From positions 780,215-844,214 of the forward strand of contig CAWATA010000004.1 of assembly GCA_963784885.1 (NCBI GenBank): a stretch of 64,000 bases of DNA, given 5' to 3'. The DNA comes from RHKX01 sp963784885 (GTDB lineage Bacteria > Actinomycetota > Thermoleophilia > Solirubrobacterales > 70-9). Of this stretch, positions 9,190 to 17,800 are shown one piece after another. Numbering within the stretch: position 1 is the stretch's first letter; the number at the start of each line of letters is the position of its first letter. Made by a program: the position numbers and the translations under genes. Under the pieces are notes generated by a model. It ran no database searches and was not told the origin of the DNA. It worked only from the letters and a program-made list of their open reading frames with translations.

Positions 9190-9489
9190 TCAGCCCGCCG
9201 CCGCGGCGGCCGGGTTGGCCTTCGCCCAGGCGACGATCTCCGCGGTGCCCGCGACGACCTCGCCGTCGTCGAGGACCAGGACCGGGACCTCGTCGCCGCC
9301 GGTCAGCTCCCGGACCTCCCTGCGGCCGCGCGTGAAGTTGAGCGCCTTCGGCAGCTTCGCCCAGCCGTAGGCCTTGACGACCTCGGGCTCGTAGCCCGCT
9401 TCAACGACCGCCTCGTAGGCGACGCCGCACGGATGCTCGCCGAGGATCGGGTGGTGGGCCTTGTTGTCCCAGCAGACGTAGATGCGCAT
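9190..9489 (-). CDS. Glutaredoxin/GST-N-terminal-like thioredoxin-fold protein
   Basis: 99-aa protein with the small thioredoxin-fold layout of glutaredoxins and GST N-terminal domains: beta strand MRIYVCWDN, a single-cysteine site HPCGVAYEAVVEAGYEP in place of CPxC, the cis-proline strand EVPVLVLDDGEVVAGTAEIVAWAK. Having one cysteine suggests a monothiol or GST-like activity; which is not resolvable. It starts 36 bases after the acyl-CoA dehydrogenase stop and ends 25 bases before the membrane-protein gene, all on the same strand. Confidence 0.7.
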   Translation of the reverse strand: MRIYVCWDNKAHHPILGEHPCGVAYEAVVEAGYEPEVVKAYGWAKLPKALNFTRGRREVRELTGGDEVPVLVLDDGEVVAGTAEIVAWAKANPAAAAAG

Positions 9490-9524
9490 CGGCCGCTCAG
9501 TCTATGCCGGACGGGGCGCGGCCG

Positions 9525-10685
9525 TCAGCGACTCAGCGACCGCGCGATGACGACGCGCTGGATCTCGTTCGTGCCCTCGTAGATCTGCGTGATCTTCGCG
9601 TCGCGCATCATCCGCTCGAGCGGGTAGTCCTTGACGTAGCCGTAGCCGCCGAGCACCTGGACGCCCTCGACGGTGACGTCCATCGCCGTGTCGGAGGCGA
9701 AGAGCTTCGCCATCGAGCTGTACCGCGCCTTGTCGGGGTCACCGCGGTCGATCTTGGCGCAGGCGGTGTAGAGCAGCTCGCGCGCCGCGGCCGTCCTCGT
9801 CGCCATGTCCGCGAGCTTGAACTGGATTCCCTGGAGCTCGATGATCGGCTTGCCGAACGCGATCCGCTCCTTCGCGTAGGCGACGGCGTAATCCGTCGCA
9901 CCCTGGGCGATCCCGACCGCCTGCGCCGCCGCGCCGAGCCGGGTCCGCTCGAGCGTCCCGAGCGCGACCGCGAGCCCGCGGCCGACCTCGCCGATCACGT
10001 TCGCCTCCGGCACGCGGACGTCCTCGAAGACCGGCGAGCCCGTCGGCGAGCCCTTGATGCCGAGCTTGTGCTCGAGGTTGGCGATCGAGAAGCCGGGCCG
10101 GTCCTTCTCGACGACGAAGGCGGTGATCCGCCGGTTCTCCCGGTCGGTGACCGCGAAGACGACGTAGAAGTCGGCGATCGTCGAGTTCGTGATCCAGTTC
10201 TTGGAGCCGTTGATCACCCACTCGTCGCCGTCCTTGACGGCGGTCGTCCGCATCGAGGCCGGGTCCGACCCGGCCTCGGGCTCCGACAGCGCGAAGGCGG
10301 GCGACCACTCGCCGCTCGCGCACTTCGGCAGCAGCCGCTCCTTGAGCTCGTCGGAGCCGAAGAGCTGGATCGGCAGCGTCCCGAGCTCCTGCACCATCAG
10401 GATCAGTGCGCTCGACGCGCAGGCCTTGGCGATCTCCTCGACGGCGATCTGCTGCATCAGCGTCCCGGTCCCCGTCCCCCCGTACTCGGTCGGGAAGGGC
10501 AGACCGAGGATGTCGTGGGAGGCGAGCAGCTCGCGGATGTCCCAGGGGTACTCCCCCTTCTCGTCGATCTCGGCTGCCCGGGGAGCGATCTGCTCCCGGG
10601 CCAATCTGTTGACGAGCTCGCGGAAGTCGCGCAGCTCTTCGGGGACCTCGTAGACGCCGGCTCCGGCTGAAAGTGTCTCGCTCAT
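9525..10685 (-). CDS. Acyl-CoA dehydrogenase
   Basis: FAD-dependent enzyme that introduces the alpha-beta double bond in acyl-CoA thioesters (fatty acid or branched amino acid breakdown), 386 aa, typical length. Visible hallmarks: N-terminal helical domain (RELVNRLAREQIAPRAAEID), signature FALSEPEAGSDPASM, middle beta domain INGSKNWITNSTIADFYVVF, C-terminal RTRLGAAAQAVGIAQGATDYAVAYA, and IYEGTNEIQR, whose Glu is the catalytic base in the main ACAD group. Start ATG 10685 (MSETLSAGAGVYEVPEELRDF) is preferred over an in-frame upstream start at 10841, because the extra segment is low-complexity and overlaps the divergent promoter region. Substrate chain length is not predictable. Confidence 0.93.
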   Translation of the reverse strand: MSETLSAGAGVYEVPEELRDFRELVNRLAREQIAPRAAEIDEKGEYPWDIRELLASHDILGLPFPTEYGGTGTGTLMQQIAVEEIAKACASSALILMVQELGTLPIQLFGSDELKERLLPKCASGEWSPAFALSEPEAGSDPASMRTTAVKDGDEWVINGSKNWITNSTIADFYVVFAVTDRENRRITAFVVEKDRPGFSIANLEHKLGIKGSPTGSPVFEDVRVPEANVIGEVGRGLAVALGTLERTRLGAAAQAVGIAQGATDYAVAYAKERIAFGKPIIELQGIQFKLADMATRTAAARELLYTACAKIDRGDPDKARYSSMAKLFASDTAMDVTVEGVQVLGGYGYVKDYPLERMMRDAKITQIYEGTNEIQRVVIARSLSR

Positions 10686-10797
10686 GGCCTGAGCATATTC
10701 GGGCGATTCGGCCCACACCGTGCTCACGTGGGCGCGGACCCGGTGACCCGCGGGCGTAGAGTCTGTGCCGATCCGGAACACCGAAAGGCGGCCAGAA

Positions 10798-11478
10798 ATG
10801 CGAATCCGAGAACTCTTCGACCGCGTCGGCCGTGGGAACACCGCCGGCGCAGGCGGCCACGGCGATGTGCCCTCCGGAGGTGGCGACGAGCCGTTCCCCG
10901 GTTACGACCGGACCGACGAGAAGGAGCTGATCCAGCAGTTCCACAACCACTCGCAGGCCGAGCTCGAGGCGATCGAGGACTACGAGCGCGCCCACGGAAA
11001 CCGCACCCGGGTCCTCAACAAGCTCCACTACATGCGCCAGCCCGAACCGCTTCCCGGCTACGACGACCTCGGCGTCGAGGAGATCGCGGCGGCTCTCGAG
11101 GACGCGGACCTGGTGACGATCAAACACGTCCGCGCCTACGAGCGGAAGTTCCACAATCGCCCGAACGTCCAGGAAGCGGTCGAGGCGGTCCGCCGTAAGC
11201 GCGAGGCCGACGTGCCGGGCGGCGCCGGCTACCACGCGACGAGCTACGGCCCGTCGGCATCGCGAGGAACGCTCGCAGGTGCCCGGTCCGGGCAAGCTCG
11301 CCGCCAACAAGGCCGTGGTCGCGGCGTACTACGCCGACGTGATCAGCGCCCACGACCCATCTGCCGTCGACCGGCTGCTGAGCGAGGACTTCACCTACAA
11401 CGGCGAGGCTCGCGGCCGCACGGGCCAGCGCGCGGCCGTGGCCGAGCTCCTCGCGGCCTTCCCCGACCTCGAGGTTGA
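10798..11478 (+). CDS. Helical-repeat protein with two YER-x-H/F-x-NR motifs
   Basis: From ATG 10798 (MRIRELFDRVGRGNTAG) the protein carries two related segments of about 50 residues, each ending in a YER(A/K)(H/F)xNRxxV motif (DYERAHGNRTRVLNKL and AYERKFHNRPNVQEAV), linked by PLPGYDDLGVEEIAAALED. Short alpha-helical repeats of this kind occur in actinobacterial proteins of unknown role. After about residue 157 the frame runs on into a basic tail that is the out-of-frame image of the next gene, giving an improbable 200-base overlap. The true stop has probably been lost to an indel near 11,260-11,280. Cytoplasmic, function unknown. Confidence 0.55.
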   Translation: MRIRELFDRVGRGNTAGAGGHGDVPSGGGDEPFPGYDRTDEKELIQQFHNHSQAELEAIEDYERAHGNRTRVLNKLHYMRQPEPLPGYDDLGVEEIAAALEDADLVTIKHVRAYERKFHNRPNVQEAVEAVRRKREADVPGGAGYHATSYGPSASRGTLAGARSGQARRQQGRGRGVLRRRDQRPRPICRRPAAERGLHLQRRGSRPHGPARGRGRAPRGLPRPRG

Positions 11479-11689
11479 GACGGAGCTGATCCTCGCGGAG
11501 GGCGACCTCGTCTCGGCTCATCAGCGCTGGACCGGGACGCACGAGGGGAACGCCGTCGGGGTCGCGCCCACCGGCCGACGAATCGAGATCACGTCGACCG
11601 TCGTCCTGCGGGTGCACGACGGCTTGATCACCGAGGCCTGGGACGAGCTCGAGCTCGCGGGCCTCGTTTCGCAGCTCGGCCGCGACTGA
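11279..11689 (+). CDS. SnoaL-like / ester-cyclase fold protein
   Basis: 136-aa protein of the NTF2-like alpha+beta barrel superfamily: KAVVAAYYADVISAHDPSAVDRLLSEDF, then a strand-rich half LILAEGDLVSAHQRWTGTHEG...TGRRIEITSTVVLRVHDGLITEAWDELE. The pattern matches SnoaL-type polyketide cyclases and their many uncharacterised relatives. The GTG at 11279 has GAGGA about ten bases upstream. It follows, and may overlap, the helical-repeat gene on the same strand. No substrate can be inferred. Confidence 0.75.
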   Translation: MPGPGKLAANKAVVAAYYADVISAHDPSAVDRLLSEDFTYNGEARGRTGQRAAVAELLAAFPDLEVETELILAEGDLVSAHQRWTGTHEGNAVGVAPTGRRIEITSTVVLRVHDGLITEAWDELELAGLVSQLGRD

Positions 11690-11855
11690 GCTCTGCGCCG
11701 CCTCGCGGATCGGCCGGCACACACCGTCCGGCGGTCGTCCGGCGCTCGCCGGCTGAAAGGTGCGACCGTGCCGGCTCGCTGCGGATATGCTCTCGCGAAG
11801 GGCTGGGAGTCGGGCTTCGTCACTTCCGCCTGCCATCGAATTGAGGGAGAGATAA

Positions 11856-12287
11856 ATGCGTCGTCGAACCATCGCCGCCGTCCTGATCGCCGGGTTGCTG
11901 GCGACTTCGACCGCGGCGGCAGCAGGCGGTAAGAAAGTCAAAGAGTCGGGCTCCGTGAAAGGAGACTCCGGCGCCGAGGTTCACCTCGTGGTGATCAAGT
12001 CCGGCGGGGATCCGAAGAGCGTCAAGAACGTGACGTTCAAGAACCTGCGGACGAACTGCAGCGACGGCACGACGCGAATCAAGCTGAAGCTCTACGGCGC
12101 GGCGAAGGTCGGCGAGAATCGCAAGTTCGCCAGCTCCTACGAAATCGGCAAGAGCAAGATCAAGCTCGAGGGGAAGGTCAAGCGCGACGGCTCCCGCGTC
12201 CACGGATCGATCAGGGGCAAGACCATCAAGGTCAGTGGCGTCGGTCGCTGCGACGTGCCGAGCGTCGAGTTCACGACGAAGCGCTGA
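11856..12287 (+). CDS. Small exported beta-rich protein
   Basis: 143 aa. The N-terminal signal peptide (MRRRTIAAVLIAGLLATSTAAAAG) ends in an AxA-type site near residue 23. The mature part is a lysine-rich beta sandwich with two cysteines (TNCSDG and GRCDVPSVEF). The pattern NLRTNCSDGTTRIKLKLYG...SSYEIGKSKIKLEGKVKRDGSRVHGSIRGKTIKVSGVGRCD resembles a family of exported proteins I associate with Solirubrobacterales; function unknown. GGAGAG nine bases before the ATG is a good ribosome-binding site. It ends just before a strong terminator. Confidence 0.75.
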   Translation: MRRRTIAAVLIAGLLATSTAAAAGGKKVKESGSVKGDSGAEVHLVVIKSGGDPKSVKNVTFKNLRTNCSDGTTRIKLKLYGAAKVGENRKFASSYEIGKSKIKLEGKVKRDGSRVHGSIRGKTIKVSGVGRCDVPSVEFTTKR

Positions 12288-12306
12288 CGCGTTCCCGTCG
12301 GCGTCC

Positions 12307-12344
12307 CGAACGAAACGAGGCCCGCGAGGGCCTCTTTTCGTTCG
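12307..12344 (+). terminator. Rho-independent terminator, possibly bidirectional
   Basis: GAGGCCC-GCGA-GGGCCTC followed by TTTT; the stem carries a GNRA tetraloop. The flanks CGAACGAAA and TTTCGTTCG extend the pairing by nine more base pairs. It lies 20 bases after the exported-protein stop and also faces the end of the convergent tRNA gene. Confidence 0.88.
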
Positions 12345-12353
12345 CCGGGGCGA

Positions 12354-12426
12354 TGGGCGTTACTGGGCTCGAACCAGTGACCTCCAGCTTGTCGAGCTGG
12401 CGCTCTCCCAACTGAGCTAAACGCCC
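12354..12426 (-). tRNA. tRNA-Val (anticodon GAC)
   Basis: Read on the minus strand: acceptor GGGCGTT / AACGCCC with discriminator A, D arm TAGCTCAGTTGGGAGAGC, anticodon stem CCAGC / GCTGG with loop TCGACAA (anticodon GAC), variable AGGTC, T arm ACTGG-TTCGAGC-CCAGT. The cloverleaf is complete, 73 nt. CCA is not encoded. Confidence 0.96.
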
Positions 12427-12484
12427 GGGGTCCGGCAATCTAGCAACGGGCGGCGGGCCGGTCGTCCCGGCGCCCGCTGAGCCG

Positions 12485-12504
12485 GCCCGCCCGGACGGGC
12501 GGGC
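12485..12504 (-). terminator. GC-rich hairpin after exported-protein gene
   Basis: Perfect 9-bp inverted repeat GCCCGCCCG/CGGGCGGGC with a two-base centre, 18 bases past the stop of the 12522-13094 gene. There is no T-run; hairpins without T-tracts are common at actinobacterial gene ends. Moderate support only. Confidence 0.45.
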
Positions 12505-12521
12505 TGCCGGACGGCCGACGC

Positions 12522-13094
12522 TCAGCCGAGACCGGTCGAGAACGAGCCGTGCAGCTTCTGGAACGGGTTCTTCCGCAGCGGGTCGCCGCAGACGGCGGGC
12601 CCGGTGATCCCGGGCACCGTGTTGCTGAAGGCGCCCATCGCCAGGTAGCCGACCAGCTTCTTCGGCTTGCCCTTCTTCGAGGTGGAGAAGTACCCCTCCG
12701 CGTCTCCGGCGTGCTTGAAGTAGCCGTCGGAGAACTTGTCGTCGTCGTCCGCCTGCCCGCTGAACGCGTATCCGTACTTGCCCTTCCGCTTCTCGATCTT
12801 CATCGACGGGAAGGAGAAGTTGACCTCGACCACCTTCTCGACCGTGGAGCCGAGCACCGGCTTGCAGCGGAGGTCGTACTTGGTGGCCTTGAGGCTCTTG
12901 ACCCGCTGCGGCTTGCCCTTCTTGGTCTTCTGCAGGACGATGGTCAGCTTCGCGTTCTTGTCGCCGTAGATGCCCGTCTTCAGGCGCTGCGTCTTCGCCG
13001 CCGCCGGTCCGGCCAGGGCGAGCAGGGCCACGCCGACCGCCACCAGCAGGGCCGCCAGGGCGGCGCTCGATCGTACGGTTCCCAACACGGGCAT
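12522..13094 (-). CDS. Exported protein of unknown function
   Basis: 190 aa with a signal peptide (MPVLGTVRSSAALAALLVAVGVALLALAGPAAA, cleavage after AxA). The mature domain is lysine-rich and beta-stranded, with cysteines in YDLRCKPVLG and PAVCGDPL. It contains the segments NAKLTIVLQKTKKGKPQRVKSL and GYFSTSKKGKPKKLVGYLAMGAF, reminiscent of the exported protein at 11856 though not clearly homologous. GGGAG six bases upstream of the ATG at 13094 fixes this start; an in-frame extension to 13328 is low-complexity and dismissed. Faces the tRNA and exported-protein gene convergently. Confidence 0.72.
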   Translation of the reverse strand: MPVLGTVRSSAALAALLVAVGVALLALAGPAAAKTQRLKTGIYGDKNAKLTIVLQKTKKGKPQRVKSLKATKYDLRCKPVLGSTVEKVVEVNFSFPSMKIEKRKGKYGYAFSGQADDDDKFSDGYFKHAGDAEGYFSTSKKGKPKKLVGYLAMGAFSNTVPGITGPAVCGDPLRKNPFQKLHGSFSTGLG

Positions 13095-13293
13095 CGACAA
13101 CTCCCTCTCCTCGGTCTGATTCAGCGGCGCCGGCCCGAATTCGGGATCCGCCCGGCCCAGCAACGAGCGCGGAACATAGCAAGACAGATGTTGCGTGTTG
13201 CCGGTTCCCGTCGGGAGGCGCCGAAGCCTGATCCGTCCCGGAGATCCGGCGACGGCGTCGCCGGCGCCCACTCCGGAACCGGCCCGGGAACGA

Positions 13294-13321
13294 GAGAGGG
13301 GCGGCTCGCGCCGCCCCTCTC
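13294..13321 (-). terminator. Strong hairpin downstream of disrupted exported-protein gene
   Basis: 12-bp perfect inverted repeat GAGAGGGGCGGC/GCCGCCCCTCTC with a 4-base loop, 38 bases after the stop of the 13359-14179 locus on the minus strand. No T-run. Position and stability favour a terminator. Confidence 0.6.
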
Positions 13322-13358
13322 CTACCACTTCTGCGGTTCGAAACCGCGGGACTGCTGC

Positions 13359-14179
13359 CTAGGCGGCGGTGCAGGTCTGCGTCTTCGTGTCCGACTTCAG
13401 CGGGTGGACGTTCGAGATCCACAGCGCCTGGTACTTGATGTCGACGTACCGAGCAGCGCACTTGACCTTCGCCGTCGTTCACGTTGGCGTAGAAGTCAGT
13501 GATGCTCTGGCTCGGCGGGGTCGACCGGGTCACCGGAACCGAACACGTGCAGCGTCGTCTTGTAACCGGCGGCCTTGTCGTCCTTGGACGCCGGCGTCAG
13601 GACAGCCGGCACGACGGCCGCGCCGACCCCGATGTCCGCGTACAGGTTGAGCGCGGTGTAGATCTTGCCCGGCTGCGCCGAACAGCCCGCCGGATCGACG
13701 TGAAGTCCGGACCACGGAACACGATCGTCTTCGCCTGGACGGCCGAGCACGCGGATGCCGATGACGGTGCCGCCGAGGCAGACCGTCGCCCCGCCGCTGC
13801 CGAGCATCGAGCCGTTGCACGCCTTCATCGCGTGCCTTGAACGCAGCGGCTGCGACCGTGGCCGAGGCGCAGGTCGGGTTCTTCGGCTTCGGGATCTTGA
13901 CCTCGCCGCTCCAGCTGACCTCGATCAGGTCGACGCCGGCGAGCACCTGGGTCGGAGCGGTGCCGCCCGAGCCGGTGCAGCTGGCGTCAGCCGCCTGGCA
14001 GTTGGTGACGTCGAGGTACAGACCGCCGCTGGACGGCCTTGCCGGCGGTGAGGCCGGTCGACGGATCGCATCTTCGCGTCAGTCAGCGATGCGCCGAGAT
14101 CGGCGGACGCCGAACTTGCCATCGCCAGGGCAGCGACGACCGTCGCAACTGCGATGAGCGAGCATTTCTTGATGCTCAT
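13359..14179 (-). pseudogene. Secreted protein, multiply frameshifted
   Basis: Reassembling the frames gives one exported protein of about 273 aa. The signal peptide is MSIKKCSLIAVATVVAALAMASSASA, from ATG 14179. It is followed by a domain with GVDLIEVSWSGEVKIPKPKNPTC, MKACNGSMLGSGGATVCLGGTVIGIRVLG and PGKIYTALNLYADIGVGAAVVPAVLTPASKDDKAAGYKTTLHVFG. The end is KVKCAARYVDIKYQALWISN...DTKTQTCTAA with a TAG at 13361-13359. Frame changes are needed near 14060, 13840, 13730 and 13500. Codon use remains normal between breaks, so consensus indels are as likely as true decay. GAGAGAAAT precedes the ATG. Function unknown. Confidence 0.6.
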
Positions 14180-14290
14180 ATTGATTTCTCTCCTCCGGTA
14201 CGTGGGAACGAAACGGCCGCCCGGAAGGGCGACGCGCTGCACGTTAACCGATTCCGGAAGAATTTGTGTCGATTCGTCCGGCGGCCAGAG

Positions 14291-14656
14291 TCAGCCGTCG
14301 TTCTCGCGCCGACTCATCGCGCAGGCGTTGGCCGCGTCCACGGTCTCCTGCGGCGGCAGCGGCGGCTCGTCCCCGGCTCGGGGCTCGGCGATCTTCTGGT
14401 AGTCCTCGAGCGAGATCGTGTCCTCGTAGGCCTTGAGGATGCAGTCGCACAGGGACTTCTTGCCGCCGGAGGACCCGTAGCAGCTCTTCTGGAACTCCTT
14501 CCTGACGTCTTCCGGGTACGGGGCCGGGTCGGAAGTCGTCGTCATCGCGGCCGCGACCGTCGGCGTCGACGAGGTGTCGTCGGAGCCGCCGCAGGCGGAG
14601 AGGACCGCGACGGCGAGGGCGAGCAGGAGGACCGGGAAGATTGCTTTGAGCTTCAT
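14291..14656 (-). CDS. Small lipoprotein
   Basis: 121 aa from ATG 14656 (MKLKAIFPVLLLALAVAVLSACGG; a start at 14668 adds four residues). LSAC is a lipobox, so the cysteine should be diacylated and the protein tethered outside the membrane. A Ser/Thr-rich linker leads to a compact domain with four further cysteines (QKSCYGSSGGKKSLCDCILKAYEDTISLEDYQKI ... ANACAMSRR), likely two disulfides. The SLCDCILKAYED pattern is seen in many small actinobacterial lipoproteins of unknown role. Confidence 0.72.
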   Translation of the reverse strand: MKLKAIFPVLLLALAVAVLSACGGSDDTSSTPTVAAAMTTTSDPAPYPEDVRKEFQKSCYGSSGGKKSLCDCILKAYEDTISLEDYQKIAEPRAGDEPPLPPQETVDAANACAMSRRENDG

Positions 14657-14855
14657 GGGGCGCATCATATTCCGGTGTCGCGAGTCGTCGTCCGTCGACC
14701 TCGACCGGCGCCGCTCGGACGTCGATTGCCTGCGCGACGGGCGACGCAGGGGTCTATAGTCGGTGGCGGCCGGTTCCGTTCAACCGGCCGGTGATCGCAA
14801 CCGTGTCTACGACTGCGATCCCCCTCACAGACGACAAGGAGAGGGCATTGATCGC

Positions 14856-17800
14856 ATGAAGCCCACGCGCAGGATCGTCGCGGTCCTGGTGCTGCTCGCG
14901 GCGGTGCTGATTCCGGCCGCTGCGCACGGCGCGACCGTCGACCGGCAGATCAACTTCCAGCCCGCCGCTGCGCCGCTCGCGCCCGGCTTCACCGCCGACA
15001 GCGGCGCTCCCTACTCGGACACGGCCGGCCAGGGGTGGGTTCGCGAGGACAGCCTGACCAGCGCCAGCCACGTGCCGCTGGACGTGACCCCGAACACGCG
15101 CGACCGCAACGTCGTCAACTCGCAGGCGCTCGACACGATGATCCACATGCAGTACCCGGCCTCGGCGAGCGGTGCCGGCGGTGAAGACTCCGGCGGCCTG
15201 GGAGCTGGCGGTTCCGAACGGCGACTACGACGTGACCCTGTCGGTCGGCGACGCCGCCGACAACTTCGACAGCACCCACCGGATCAGGATCGAGGGCCAG
15301 GTCGCGATCGCCTCGTTCGTCCCGTCCGCGAGCGAGCACTTCAAGCTGGCCTCGGCGCGGGCCACCGTCACCGACGGACGGCTGACGGTCGACGCGGTCG
15401 GGGGCACGAACACGAAGCTCGACTACGTCATCGTCAAGAGCGTCGAGACCGACACCACGCCGCCCGCGGCACCGGCGAACGTGAGCGCGAGCGCCGGCGA
15501 CGGCCAGGTCGCGCTGAGCTGGAACGCGAACACCGAGAGCGACCTCGCCGGCTACGACGTCTATCGCGGCACCTCGCTGCCGGTCAGCACCGAGCGGGAC
15601 GCCGCTGAACGGCTCGACGCCGCTGACGAGCCCCGGCTTCACCGACCGCAGCGTCAGCAACGGGACGACCTACTACTACGTGGTCACGGCGAAGGACACG
15701 TCCGGCAACTCCGCCGCAGCCGCCGCGGTCAGCGCGACTCCGCAGGCGGCGGCCGAGCGCCGACACTGAAGTTCAACTTCCAGCCCGCGGGAGCACCCGT
15801 GCCCTCCGGCTTCACGGCCGACACCGGCGCCGCCTACTCGGACGCGGCCGGGCAGGGATGGGTCCGCGAGGACAGCCTCTCCAGCGCCAGCCACGTGCCG
15901 CTGGACATCAGCCCGAACACGCGGGATCGCAACCTGATCACGGATCAATCGCTCGACACGATGATCCACATGCAGTATCCGGCCGCCGGCACCGGGACCG
16001 CGGTGAAGACGCCGGCGGCATGGGAGCTGAAGGTCCCGAACGGCGACTACGAGGTGAGCATGTCGGTCGGCGACTCCGACGCGAACTTCGACAGCACCCA
16101 CCGGATCAGGGTCGAGGGTCAGGTCGCGATCGACTCGTTCGTCCCGACCACGGGCAACCGGTTCAAGTCGGCGACGGTGCAGGCGAGCGTCAGCGACGGC
16201 CGGCTGACGGTCGACGCGGTCGGCGGCACGAACACGAAGCTCGACTACGTCACCGTCAAGTCGATCGGCGGCGGCGACACGACGCCGCCCGCGGCGCCGA
16301 CGGGCGTGAGCGCGAGCGCCGGGGACGGCCAGGTCGCGCTGAGCTGGAACGCGAACACCGAGAGCGACCTCGCCGGCTACGACGTCTACCGGAGCACGTC
16401 GCTGCCGGTCGGGACCGGCGGCACGCCGCTGAACGGCTCGACCCTCACCGGCACCAGCTACGTCGACCACAACGCCAACAACGGCACCACCTACTACTAC
16501 GTGGTCGTCGCCAAGGACACGTCGGGCAACCGCGCCACCTCGAGTCCCGTCAGCGGGACGCCGCAGGGCACCCCGTCGCTGGACAAGAAGATCAACTTCC
16601 AGCCCGCCGGGGCCCCGGTCCCCTCCGGCTTCACGGCCGACACCGGCGCCGCCTACTCGAGCACGGCCGGGCAGGGATGGGTCCGCGAGGACAGCCTCGC
16701 CAATGCCAGCCACACGCCGCTGGACATCACCGTGAACACGCGGGACCGCAACGTGCTCAGCGACCAGTCGATCGACACGATGATCCACATGCAGTACCCG
16801 GCTTCGGCGAGCGGCGCCTCGGTGAAGACGCCGGCCGCCTGGGAGCTGAAGGTCCCGAACGGCTCCTACACGGTCAAGGTCGCGGTCGGCGACGCGGCCG
16901 CCAACTACGACAGCACGCACCGGATCAGGATCGAGGGGCAGGTCGCGATCTCGGCGTTCCAGCCCGCGAGCGACGACCGCTTCGCGACCGCGAAGCGCAC
17001 CGTCAACGTCGCCGACGGCCTGCTCACGATCGACGCGGTCGGCGGCGTCAACACGAAGCTGGACTACGTCACGGTCAGCAGCGACGTCGGCGGCAGCCGG
17101 CCGTCGGTGACGGCGGTCAACCCCGCCGACGGAGCCACCGGCACCTTCCGCGACGCGCCGGTCACCGCCGAGGTGGACCTGCCGAACGTCGGCGACGGGA
17201 TCGACCCGGCGACGCTGAACTCGAACACGGTTCACCTGACGAGAAGCCGCGACGGCGCCGCGGTCGCGGCGAACCTCAACACGACGGGCGGCGGCGACGC
17301 GATCATCGTCCAGCCGACCGCGAACCTCGACGCCAACACCCGCTACACGTTCGAGGTGACCAACGGCCTCAAGGACTTCAGCGGCGCCGCGTTCCTGCCG
17401 TTCGACAGCTCGTTCACGACCGGGACCGCGACGAGCGGCGGCGGCGGGTCGGGCGACGTCGCCTTCCAGAAGGTGCCGCTGCCGACGGCCCAGGGCCAGA
17501 TGTTCACGAGCGTCGCCGTCGGTCCCGACGGCAAGCTCTACGCGGCCACGTACGACGGGCTGATCTATCGCTTCCCGATCGCCGGCGACGGCACCACCGG
17601 CAACCCGGAGATCATCAACTCGATCCAGACCGCGAACGGAGGCACGCGGACGATCATCGGGCTCGCATTCGACCCGGCGAGCACCGCGTCGGCTCCGATC
17701 CTCTGGGTGAGCCACACGGAGGAGGCGTTCAACAACGGCACCGACTGGACCGGCAAGATCACGCGCCTCAGCGGCCCGGCGCTGGGACCGTCCAGGACTA

